The notes under the pieces: generated by a model
What the model saw: the letters and a program-made list of their open reading frames with translations, nothing else
Databases searched by the model: none
What the model was told of the DNA's origin: nothing
Shown here: positions 9,208 through 18,849 of the stretch, one piece after another
Layout of the letters: each line of letters begins with the position of its first letter
How positions within the stretch are numbered: position 1 is the stretch's first letter
DNA from: Datura wrightii
Taxonomy: Eukaryota > Streptophyta > Magnoliopsida > Solanales > Solanaceae
Reading direction: 5' to 3'
DNA length: 64,000 nt
Assembly: GCA_035772735.1 (NCBI GenBank)
Contig: JASDFA010000018.1
Span: 142,295,501 to 142,359,500, forward strand
Position numbers and translations under genes: made by a program

Positions 9208-11613
9208 GTGGAATCTTATATAGAGCCCGAAAGAATATTTCACAGTAAGAGAAGAGAAGCTCTACAAAGAAAGCTGCAGTTGCTCAGACAGACGATCATG
9301 GAGCAACAACAGAATCCACCGGTTGTAAGGGCAGTGTTAGTGCCCGAAGAAGCAGCAGCACGGCCGGTTCGCGAGGTGGCAATCCCACATGCCAATAATG
9401 TTACATCAAGTATCCGCAAACCAGAGCCGGGAGGGAGATTTGAACTTAAACAAAATATGGTGCAGTTGTTGCACACAAGCGGGCAATTTACCGGTCTCCC
9501 TCATGAAGACCCACAACATCATCTCCAAAATTTTTTGGAGATAAGTGACACTTACATACCCGCTGGAGTGTCACCAGACTATGTTCGGCTTACATTATTT
9601 CCGTTCTCATTACTTGGAGAAGCCAAGAGGTGGTTGAAAGATGAGCCACCAAATTCTATCTCAACGTGGGATGATCTTGCACGGAAGTTATTGATAAGGT
9701 TTTTTCCCTCTGGTAAAACAGCAAGACTTAGAAGTCAAATTCTAAGTTTCAAACAGAGGGAGGGAGAAAATTTATATCATGCCTGGGAGAGATTTAAATC
9801 CATGTTGCGGGACTGTCCTCATCATCATCAGTCCAATGAGGTGTTGGTGCACACATTTATTGAGGGTTTGGAACGCCACACCAAAATATTGCTAGACTCA
9901 GCAGCTGGAGGGCAGGCGCTGGAAAAGACTTATGAGGAGCTGTATACCTTGTTGAACCGGATTTCACAGGGCAATCCAGAATGGAATGCTGATTCATCAC
10001 GAGGTGGGACAAGAAAAGCAGCAGGAGTGCTTGAAGTGGATGGGCTTACAGCTATCGCTGCACAGATAGCTGCATTGCAAAATCAATTGAACAACCATTT
10101 CAGTAACATGACTTTGAACCAGCCTCAAGCTCCAGTTAATGCAGTTCAACAATTGTGGTGTGAAGTGTGTGGAAGCAGTGAGCACTCAGCTGAGTGCTGT
10201 GGAGCCAATCCTGACTCGGTAAACTTTGTGGGTAATGCATAAAGGAACCACCAGCAGTATGGTAGTAGCTACAATTCAAATTGGAGGAATCCTCCTAATT
10301 TCTCATGGGGTAGCAACAACCATCAAGGCCAAAGTTCGGGTCAGGGTGTGCAAAGGAATCAAGGAGGGCAACAGAACTACCAAGCTCAATTCAGAAACAA
10401 CAATGCACCTTCTCCACCACCATCACCCAGCATTGAGGAGATGTTCAAGACCATGATAGCTAACCAAGCTCAATTGCAGGCTGACTATGTGAAATTGGCA
10501 GCCGAAGTGAAAAACAATTAGTTAGCTACCAAGGCTCTTGAGTATCAATTTGGGAAATTTGCTAGTGCCCAAAATACAAGGCCTAGAGGAGGACTGCCAA
10601 GCGACACGGATCCGAATCCCAAGCAGGTAAATGCAGTGACCACAAGGAGTGTTTTGCAGCTGAAAGAGGTGGAACCAGAAAGACCACCTCAACACTCGGG
10701 AGAAGCAGAAGTTGAGGGTGAGCAAAGTTCGGAAAGGGGGAAGACCAAAGAAGCTGAATCAGAAAGACCTCCACCCCCGTTCCCTCAACGACTCAAGAAA
10801 CACAAAGAGGAGGTGTATTTTAAGAAATTCATGGAGGTGCTTAAACAAGTACATGTTAATTTACCTCTTGTTGATGTCTTGCAGGGAGTGCCTAAATATG
10901 CCAAGTACATAAAGGACATCGTGGCCAACAAAAGTCAGTTGACTGAGTATGCTACGTTGGCTTTAACGGAGGAGTGCACTTCCCGAATCCAAAACAGACT
11001 ACCCACAAAGCTAAAAGACCCTGGAAGTTTTACTATCCAGCTTACTATTGGGCAGAGCATCCGAGCTCGTGGATTGTGTGACCTGGGGGCGAGCATAAAT
11101 TTGATGCCATCTTCGGTGTTCAGAAAGTTGGGTCTAGGGAGTCCTAGACCCACAACGGTAATCTTGCAGTTGGCGGATCGATCCTTAGCTATGCCGGATG
11201 GCATTGTTGAGGACGTTCTGGTGCAAGTTGGCTCCCTAATTTTCCCAGTAGATTTTGTTGTGCTGGATTTTGAACCAGACACGGAAGTCCCATTTATTTT
11301 GGGACGTCCCTTCTTGGCAACCGGGAAAGCATTAATTGACGTAGCTGTGGGGCAACTTACAATGCGAGCACATGACAAGGTAGAGGTGATCGATGTGTAC
11401 AAAGCACCCAAGCTCCCGATGGTGCATGAAGAACTCTCGGTGATCAATGTGATTGATCATGGTAATGAAACGCAGATGAAGGATTCCCGAGAGTTAATGG
11501 GAAGACCACCGGATAGGTGTAAGCACTACTGGGGGGAGGACGGTGATCGAGAGAAATCGTCCATCACCCCTAGCGGACAATTGAGCTTAAACGACGTCGA
11601 GCCACGACGGTAA
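9208..11613 (+). pseudogene. gag-pro: gag-protease polyprotein, RT/integrase deleted (element D)
   Basis: One reading frame runs from 9208 to the TAA at 11611, broken by stops at 10240 (TAA) and 10519 (TAG). The first part is a gag of the plant retrotransposon gag family (FPFSLLGEAKRWL, then a region with WERFKSMLRDCPHH). A Cys/His cluster (WCEVCGSSEHSAECC, about residues 315-330) may bind RNA. The later part holds an aspartic protease with the DLGA motif in LCDLGASINLMP and the distal ILGRP motif. About 50 residues past the protease it jumps to CKHYWGEDGD, the very end of pol in element E. No ATG precedes the conserved N-terminus; an in-frame TGA stands at 9181 and the first in-frame ATG is at 9298. 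Confidence 0.88.
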
Positions 11614-11624
11614 ACCAGGCGCTG

Positions 11625-11642
11625 CACGGGAGGCAACCCGTG
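11625..11642 (+). other. AGGCAA-loop hairpin (element D)
   Basis: CACGGG-AGGCAA-CCCGTG is a perfect six-pair stem with a six-base loop, 12 bases after the gag-protease stop. Identical copies lie in E and G. A and C keep the loop with a different paired stem. Confidence 0.7.
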
Positions 11643-11890
11643 AAAAAAAAAATTTCTTTCATTTTGTAAAGTGTAAATAGATTTTTTTTCCTTTTTCTTA
11701 ATTTCCTACAAAATTTTTCGTTTTAGTTATTGTTTTTAATTTTAGTTAGGTGAAACCTATAATTCTAACCAATTTTGTTTAGTGAGATGATTTTCAGGTC
11801 AAACGGAGGAAAAGGTGCACGGAATCGTGAAGGAAAAGTTGAGGTAAGAAAAATTAATAAAAAGTAGAAAACAGTGAGCTGGGGCAATAG

Positions 11891-12231
11891 CTCCGTGTCA
11901 TGGAGGAGGACCTCCGCGTTACCCTCCGTGACACGTTGAGGTATAACCCGGAAATTTTAAAAATTTCCAGAATGCTATCGGGATGGCTCCGTGTCACGGA
12001 GGCAGTGCACCACGATGCACTCCGTGACACATTGCCGTGTATATCGCGATGGGTCACACCGGGTTGCCGGGTGACCCGCGTATTTTTCTACCCTTTTAAC
12101 CCCGAAACCTCCCCTTTTCCCCTCATTTTCTACTTCCTCTGCGACCAAACATCCCAAAACGCCTCCCCCATCAACGTGCCATGGCTTAAGGCAACAAATT
12201 ACCGAGTTTTCTTCGATTCTTCAACTTTAAG
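11891..12231 (+). promoter_or_regulatory. Internal dyad cassette and leader exon before ORF3 (element D)
   Basis: Two dyad modules (CTCCGTGTCATGGAG to CTCCGTGACACG, and CTCCGTGTCACGGAG to CTCCGTGACACA) closely resemble the U3 cassette of the LTR of the same element. A third dyad (CGGGT to ACCCG, 12059-12078) follows. A pyrimidine-rich leader then runs to a splice donor at 12231/12232. A convincing TATA box is not visible in this copy. The promoter role is inferred from matching architecture in C, E and G. Confidence 0.45.
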
Positions 12232-12927
12232 GTATGTTTTCCGATTCCCTCTCAAGTTTTTGTCGATTTTCTCCGGAATTAAGTATGGGAGGTGTGCTAA
12301 ATTGCCCTAAGTCGAAATTAAGCATGAATTCGAGTTATTTGTTGATTGATAAATGTTCGTAATGTCGTTATGATTGTTTGAACTTGTCGATTGCATAAAT
12401 TATTCGAATTTGATTGATAGAAGCATTTCTAGGGCTTGTTGTTGAATTTGAAGTTGGAAATGTGTTGAAATCGTGAATTTTATGCCGGGGTGTACGTGTT
12501 GAATGAGATGAGTCGATGTACAAATTGTCAGGATGTTAATAGTCAACGGATTCTCGGGTTTGGGGGAAATGTTGAAATTTGTTCGAATTTGGTTGGTTGG
12601 ATAGGTTCATGTATATAAATTTTTATTGTTATTTTTGTTTCTTTGTTTTTCTTGGCTAAGTGCGATATTTAAAATGTTAGCGAGGATAATGATTGTGATT
12701 AGCTGTACGAAGTCTAAGTAGTACGCAGAAGTTATACCGTCGAATTTTCTTTTGAACGCACTAAGCATGATTGTATAGTTGGTTGTTTTGTGTAAATAAA
12801 GATATTCTTGCCGTATTGTTGTAACTGTAGCTAAGGACTAAGTGTGGGGTAACCTAGCGTAACCCGACCTTAGCCGAAGTTAATATTTATTTAGCTTAAC
12901 ATTGAGCTTGTTTACTTGGGTTGACAG
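12232..12927 (+). other. Predicted leader intron of ORF3 (element D)
   Basis: Donor AAG|GTATGT and acceptor TTGACAG|GT are placed five bases before the ORF3 ATG. The intron is 696 bp, T-rich and without an open frame. Matching donor and acceptor pairs give 705 bp in G and 708 bp in E. The intron is predicted from sequence only. Confidence 0.5.
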
Positions 12928-12932
12928 GTAAA

Positions 12933-14153
12933 ATGGCAAGCTGGCAAGATAAAGGGAAAGGTGCATCAACTTCAGGCACCGGAAGGAAGAGACTCAGACT
13001 GGGCACAGCAGTCCCAGCTGCACCAGCAGTTCCACGCGGCCAGCGCCGCCAATATGGAACAAGATGGGTGACGGACGAGGGGAAAAAGTGGTACGCAAAG
13101 CACAAAGAGAATAAATATTTCCCCGAGGAGCATATAGCACGGGAGCCATTGGCACAGGAGTTCCCCAGGATGGTTCACCGAATCGAGGCAGCTGGGCCCA
13201 ATTTCATATTTGAGGAGCCCAAGGAATGCAATCTGCACTTGGTTCGGGAGTTCTATGCCAATTGGAACCCGTCAATCAGAAGCTACACCATCAAAATCAG
13301 AGGGCAGATAGTCACTCTGGAGCCCCACCAACTCAATTCCATCATAGGAGTGCGGGACACAGACGCCCACGTCCTCCGACAGCTGAACATTACCCCACCG
13401 TATGCTGACATCAGACGCACATTGTGTGGGGCCCGATCTACAGCTAGATGGAGCAGGCACAAAGAAAGGGGCTCCCACCAGACTCTGCCCTATTCACAGA
13501 TGAACAGGGAAGCCCGAATCTGGCTGAAGATCGTCTGCTCATGCCTCATACCCGGGGTACATATGACTGATGTAACTCGGGACCGTGTTTGCCTAGTGTA
13601 CGCCCTGATGAAAGGGCTGGAGATCAATGTCGGGGCGGTTATTATATCCGCCATGAAGAGAGCCCGGCTACACTAGGGGCACAGGTATGGTTTTGGTGGA
13701 CTACTCACCACCTTTATCAGGGGCCTCGATGTTGAGGAGGAGGCCCTCGATTATATCCCGCAGTTGGAGCGGCGGGCCTTAGATGTTACCAAAACTAAGG
13801 CTCCTGACACCACCCACGGGCCAGTGCTGACACTTGGCAAGCGACACGCTCATGATGACCAGTACATGGCGCGGATGTATGGGATGCAGATGCTCCAGCT
13901 AAGGATAGGTGGGAGGCCAGCGACGGAGGAGGAGCTATGACAGCTCGAGCTAGACTACCCGTTTGGCGAAAACGCTAGGGCTCTATGCCGAGTAGGGCCA
14001 GCCTTTGTAGAGCCCACAGATGATGACGTCCCCACGGACGAGGAGACGCGTCGAGAGGACTCCGATGTGGAGTCTGATGATGATGACGGAGGCGACTCGG
14101 ACATGGGAGATGAAACAGCAGCACCCGACGAAGAAGTGGAATACTTTGATTGA
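12933..14153 (+). pseudogene. ORF3, putative plant transposon protein family (element D)
   Basis: The frame of 407 codons begins MASWQDKGKG and ends VEYFD, with premature stops at 13674 (TAG) and 13938 (TGA, where sister copies have Trp). The N-terminus is basic and Ser/Gly-rich. The middle carries LVREFYANWNP and a helical RVCLVYALMKGLEINVG stretch. The last 45 residues are mostly Asp and Glu. I see no signal peptide, membrane segment or transposase catalytic triad. The LVREFYAN word and overall form fit the 'putative plant transposon protein' domain family of unknown function. It occupies the position where classical Athila elements carry an env-like ORF. Confidence 0.7.
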
Positions 14154-14196
14154 TCAGGGAGTTCCACCACCCGATTTTATGCTATTTAATTTTTGT

Positions 14197-14236
14197 GAAC
14201 ACTGGGGACAGTGTTCGGACTAAGTGTGGGGTGGGA
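14197..14236 (+). other. GGGA-loop hairpin and purine tract after ORF3 (element D)
   Basis: GAACACTG-GGGA-CAGTGTTC (14197-14216) is a perfect eight-pair stem with a GNRA-type tetraloop. AAGTGTGGGGTGGG follows at 14222 and resembles the polypurine tract that primes plus-strand synthesis at the 3' LTR of G. Confidence 0.65.
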
Positions 14237-14604
14237 GTAGTTAGGTGCTGGGCTGGGCTATTTTGCTTGTATGTTCTCCTCTGTTATTGTGTATGTTGTT
14301 TGTCCCTGTGATTTGTGAAGTGTTTAAGAATTGTCCTGTATTTGTAAATATTTGTGAAATTGCTGTGTGTTGTTGAATGTTGCCAGCTGATTCTGTAAAT
14401 ATTTTTGTTTATCGAAATGATCGATATTTTTTTTTTAAAAAAAAAATTCTAAAATATTGTGTACATAAATTATTTTTTTTTCTTTTTTTCGAAATGATCG
14501 ATATTTTCGTATTTTTTTTTATTTTGAGTTTCTCGGCGTTTGTTTTCGATTCTTTTATCGAGAATGATCCCATTGAACCGAAGTCATAGTAGTGACCGTT
14601 CCCT

Positions 14605-14634
14605 ATGATGGATGGATGACGACCATCTTAAGGG
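14605..14634 (+). other. Conserved non-coding block (element D)
   Basis: CCTATGATGGATGGATGACG followed by ACCATCTTAAGGG. It is shared with A, E and G at nearly the same distance from ORF3 or the 3' end. It holds no open frame. Confidence 0.6.
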
Positions 14635-15325
14635 AAATGTAGTAGTTAGGAGTAGTTTTTTTTCAAGTAATTTTCAGTTTTTTTCTCTTTGGTGGATTTC
14701 ATCCCGAAACCTGTAGTTACTATATGGTTGCGAAATTTTGGTTGCGTGGTATACATGATATTCAAAATGCAAAGGTGATTCGTATGAAAGCATGCAAATT
14801 TGTAAATATGTTGAGATACCTAGGCTGTAGAGTTCGATTCAGTGTGATTGAGGCTTAATGTTTGAATTCCTGTAATTAGCTGATTGAAGAGTCTGTGAAT
14901 ACATCTTGAATCGAGCATGTGCATAAAGTGTGAAGTGAGGTGTTGATATTCCATGCTATTGTGAAGTGTCTAGAACTTGCCTGGTGTGTGTACAAAACGA
15001 AATGAAGGAGGTGTATTGTAGGAAAGGATGTAGGCATTTCTTTGTTTTAACCGAGAGTTTCTATTTTTTTCTTGTCATACCCCCATTTCTGTGATTGTAT
15101 ACCCTAGTCAGCCCTTTGAGCCTTTAGCCGATTGTTTTCTTTCTTTTGTCCAAAAAGTGTAAACCGAGCTTAATTCCTTCTTTTCATTAGCCATAAAGTC
15201 TATATAAAACTCTTAAGCGCTTAAGAAGAGAAAATCATTTTCCCAAAGTGTCAAAGAGTGAGAAAGGTGAAAAGAAAAAGAAAAGCAGAGTGAGGGAAGA
15301 AAAGAAAAGGTTGAAGGTGCAAAGG
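14635..15325 (+). other. Non-coding 3' region of element D, truncated
   Basis: Corresponds to 57629-58320 of G and ends in a purine-rich tract (15240-15322). No gene is seen. The last 700 bp of the element and the 3' LTR are absent. Confidence 0.7.
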
Positions 15326-15340
15326 GAAACTATCGGTTAA
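15314..15340. other. Tail-to-tail junction of elements D and E
   Basis: Up to GAAGGTGCA (about 15322) the sequence follows G in plus orientation. From about 15328 it is the reverse complement of 15027-15064, that is, element E. Only about five bases are unassigned. Both 3' LTRs and any host sequence between the two elements are missing. Confidence 0.75.
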
Positions 15341-15744
15341 AACAAAGAAATGCCTACATCCTTTCCAACACTACACCTCCTTCATTTCGTTTTGTATACA
15401 CACCAGGCAAGTTCTAGACAATTCACAATGACATGGAATAGAAAAACCTCACTTCACACTTCATGCACATGCTCGAATCAAGATGCATTCACAGACTCTT
15501 TAATTAGTCAATTACATGAATTCAAGATTAAGCCTCAATCATACTGAACCAAATTCTATATCCTAGGTAACTCAACATATTTACAGAATTGCATGCTTTC
15601 AAAAGAATCACTTTCACATTTTGAATATCAATTACAACACGCAACGAAATTTTAGCAACCATAAGCAACTACAGTTCATTGATGCAATCCACCAAAGAAA
15701 AACTAAAAAAACAAATAAAAATCCTACTCCTACCGACTACATTT

Positions 15745-15780
15745 CCCTTAAGACGGTCGTCATCCATCCATCATAGGGAA
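15745..15780 (-). other. Conserved non-coding block (element E)
   Basis: Reverse complement of the GATGGATGGATGACGACCGT block of A, D and G, flanked by the same CCGTTCCCTAT word. Confidence 0.6.
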
Positions 15781-16179
15781 CGGTCACTAACTATGACATC
15801 GGTTCAATGGGACTATTCTCGGTAAAAGAACCGAAAACAAACTCCGAGAAACCCAAAAAATATAAAAAAAATCGAAAATATTTTGCAACACATCGATCAT
15901 TTCGATAGAAAGAAAATATTTACAAGTGCAAAATATTTTCGCAAAAATTTTGAAAAATATCGATCATGTCGATAGAGGAAAAGAAAAAAAAAACACACAC
16001 AATGGCAACCATACTTTCAAAAACACACATCATTAACCACACAACAAATATATACAGATACATCACCAAACAGTTCACAACAGGGAAAGCGCAAACATTC
16101 ATAAACATCAAGGAAAAATATACAGCAATTTAGAGCCTATGTCCCAGCACCTAACTACTCCCCACCCCACACTTAAATC

Positions 16180-16199
16180 GAACACTGTCCCCAGTGTTC
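16180..16199 (-). other. GGGA-loop hairpin after ORF3 (element E)
   Basis: Minus-strand GAACACTG-GGGA-CAGTGTTC, followed on that strand by AAGTGTGGGGTGGGG. Identical to D and G. Confidence 0.65.
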
Positions 16200-16243
16200 A
16201 CAACAATACAAAGCACAAAATTTTGGGTGGTGGAACTCCCTGC

Positions 16244-17444
16244 TCAGTCGAAATATTCGACTTCCTCATCCGGTGCTGCGGCCTCGTCGCCCATATCTGA
16301 ATCAGCTCCATCGTCGTCATCGGACTCCACATCAGAGTCCTCACGACGTGTCTCCTCATCAGTAGGGACATCGTCATCTGTAGGCTCCACAAAGGCTGGC
16401 CCTACCCGACATAAGGCTCTGGCGTTCTCACCAAAGGGGTAGTCCAGCTCTAATTGCCATAATTCTTCCTCGGTGGCTGGTCTCCCACCAATCCGTAGCT
16501 GTAGCATCTGCATGCCAAACATACGGGCCATGTACTGATCGTCACGAGCATGTCGCTCGCCTAAAGTCAATACTGGTTCGTGTGTAGTGTCGGGGGCCTT
16601 AGTCTTTGTCACATCGAGGGCCCTCCGCTCCAACTGCGGAATATAATCCAAGGCTTCTTCCTCAATGTCGAGGCCTTGGAGGAAAGTGGTGATGAGTCCG
16701 CCAAACCCGTATCTGTGGCCCTAGTGTAGTCTGGCTCTCTTCATGGTGGATATTATGACCGCCCCCACATTAATCTCAAGCCCTTTCATAAGGGCATACA
16801 CCAAGCAGACACGGTCCCGGGTCACATCTGTCATATGGACTCTGGGATCAAGCACGAACATACAATCTTCAGCCAGATTCTGGCCTCCCTGTTCATCTGC
16901 GAATAAGGCAGAGTCTGGTGGTAACCCCTCTCCTTATGTCTACTCCATCGGGCTGTGGATCGAGCCCCACACAACGTACGTATGATGTCGGCGTACGGTG
17001 GGGTGATGTTTAGCTGGCGGAGAACGTGGGCGTCTGTGTCCCGCGCTCCAACGATGGCATTCAGCTGCTGGGGTTCCAGAGTGACAATCTGCCCTCTGAT
17101 TTTTATAGTGTGGCTTCTGATGGCCGGGTTCCAATTTGCATAAAATTCCCGGACCAAGTGAAGGTTGCACTCCTTGGGCTCCTGAAAGATAAAGCTGAGC
17201 CCAGCTGCCTCGATTCTCTGTACAATGCGAGGGAACTCCTGTGCGAGTGGTTCCCGTGCAATATGTTCCTCGGGGAAGTACTTGTTTTCTTTATGTTTCG
17301 CGTACCACTTCTTCCCTTCATCGGTGACCCATCTTGTTCCGTTTTTTTAGCGGGTGCAGCTGGGACTGCGGTGCCCAGTCTCATCCTTTTCCTACCTGTG
17401 CCTGAGGTAGAAGCACCCTTGCCTTTATCTTGTCTGCTAGCCAT
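16244..17444 (-). pseudogene. ORF3, putative plant transposon protein family (element E), broken
   Basis: ATG at 17444 (MASRQDKGKG), end EEVEYFD at 16244. A small deletion with frameshift near 17345 removes the VPRG region present in D and G. The frame then resumes around LVREFYANWNP and shifts again near 16850. TAG at 16733-16731 stands at the same codon as the first stop of D, where G has a Gln codon. The acidic C-terminal tail is intact. Function is unknown, as for the copies in D and G. Confidence 0.7.
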
Positions 17445-17449
17445 TGTAC

Positions 17450-18157
17450 CTGTCAATTTACACAAACAAGCACAACGTTAAGCTAAAAACTTGTTAACTT
17501 CGGCTAAGGTCGGGTTACACAACATTTACCCCACACTTAGGCCTTAGCTACTTCTACAAAATTATGGCAAGAATAACTCTAATTACACTACAGACAACAC
17601 CATAACTTCATGCTTAGTGCGTTCACAACAAAATTTCGACAGCATAACGGTTAGCGTACTACTCAGACTTCATACAGCTAATCCCAATCCTACTATCGCT
17701 AACAATTCATACATCGCACAAGCAACAAAAAACAACAACAAAAAAAAAACTACAATAAAAACATGTTATATACAAATGAATCCAAACAATCTAACCAATT
17801 CACACATTTTATGCATTTTCCCGCAAAAATTTGAGAATTCGTCATCTCTTAACATTTACACAATATTTACCACGACTTCTCTCAAATAATAAACACACCC
17901 CGACATCGAATTCACCAAATTATCAAGTGCCCAAGGCAAATTCAACAACCCAAACCCTAGAATACCATTCTATGATCAATTTCGAATTATTTACGCAATC
18001 GATAAGTTCAAACGCTAAATACAACAATTCAAACATATATCAATCACAAATAATCCAACATTCATGTTTAATTTCTACCTAGGGTGATATATCTCACCTC
18101 ACATGCCCAAATTTGATAAAAATCGCCAAAAAATAGAGATAGACGATGAAAACATAC
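17450..18157 (-). other. Predicted leader intron of ORF3 (element E)
   Basis: Minus-strand donor AAG|GTATGT at 18157 and acceptor TTGACAG at 17450; 708 bp. The same boundaries occur in D and G. Confidence 0.5.
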
Positions 18158-18290
18158 CTTTGAATTGAAGAACCGAAGAAAATTGATGTTTTTCCTTGCC
18201 TTGGAACGTGGCACGGTGCTTGGGGAGGGGGGAATAGGTGTTTGGTCGCAGAGGGAAGAGGGAAATGGGAAAAATTGGGCAAAATCGGGG

Positions 18291-18511
18291 GTTTATTTAA
18301 AGAAAACACGCGGGGCACCCGGCAACCCGGTGTGACCCGGCACTGAATAAGGGGCAACGTGTCACGGAGGGTAACGCAGAGCCCCTCCTCCGTGACACGG
18401 AGCCAACGCGTTGGCTTACTGGATTTTTGAAAAATCCGGATTTTGCCTTCAACGTGTCACGGAGGCCAACGCGGAGCACTGCCTCCGTGACACGGCGCCA
18501 ACGCGCCAGTG
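18291..18511 (-). promoter_or_regulatory. Internal dyad cassette and TATA-like box before ORF3 (element E)
   Basis: The cassette (18356-18511) has CGTGTCACGGAG/CTCCGTGACACG arms like the LTR cassette. Downstream on the minus strand, TTTAAATAAAC (18302-18291) could serve as a TATA box ahead of the leader exon. This is inferred; no transcript evidence. Confidence 0.4.
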
Positions 18512-18791
18512 CACTGTTTCTTCAATTAATTTGATTTTTCATACCTTGCCTCGTTTTCTCGATTCCATGTATATTTCCTCCGTTATACCTGAAAATCACC
18601 TCACTAAACAAAAATTGGTTAAATTAATAGATTTCCCTAACTAAAATAAAAAAATACTAACTAAAATGAAAATCTAAACCTAATCAAGAAAAGAAAAAGA
18701 AAAATAAAAATTGGAAATAAACAACTAAAACAAAAATAAAGATAAAAACTAACTACACTGTGCAAAAAGAAGAAAAATAAAATATTTTTCT

Positions 18792-18809
18792 CACGGGTTG
18801 CCTCCCGTG
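18792..18809 (-). other. AGGCAA-loop hairpin (element E)
   Basis: Minus-strand CACGGG-AGGCAA-CCCGTG lies about 40 bases after the pol stop. It shows that the hairpin belongs to the end of the full gag-pol frame and not to the pol deletion. Confidence 0.7.
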
Positions 18810-18849
18810 CAGCGCCTGGTTTACCGTCGTGGCTCGACGTCCTTTAAGC

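Larger units (their letters stand above)
7628..15325 (+). mobile_element. Element D: pol-less Athila-like element lacking its 3' LTR
   Basis: Order: 5' LTR, tRNA-Asp primer site, gag-protease frame fused to a pol C-terminal scrap, AGGCAA hairpin, dyad cassette, leader intron, ORF3, GGGA hairpin, conserved block. The element breaks off at about 15322, before the final purine tract and 3' LTR, and joins element E in opposite orientation. Its layout equals that of G, including the same loss of RT, RNase H and integrase. Confidence 0.88.

Noticed and set aside
16194..16442. Ser-rich plus-strand frame opposite ORF3 of E
   Set aside because: Antisense of the Asp/Glu-rich tail of ORF3; the same shadow appears opposite D and G.
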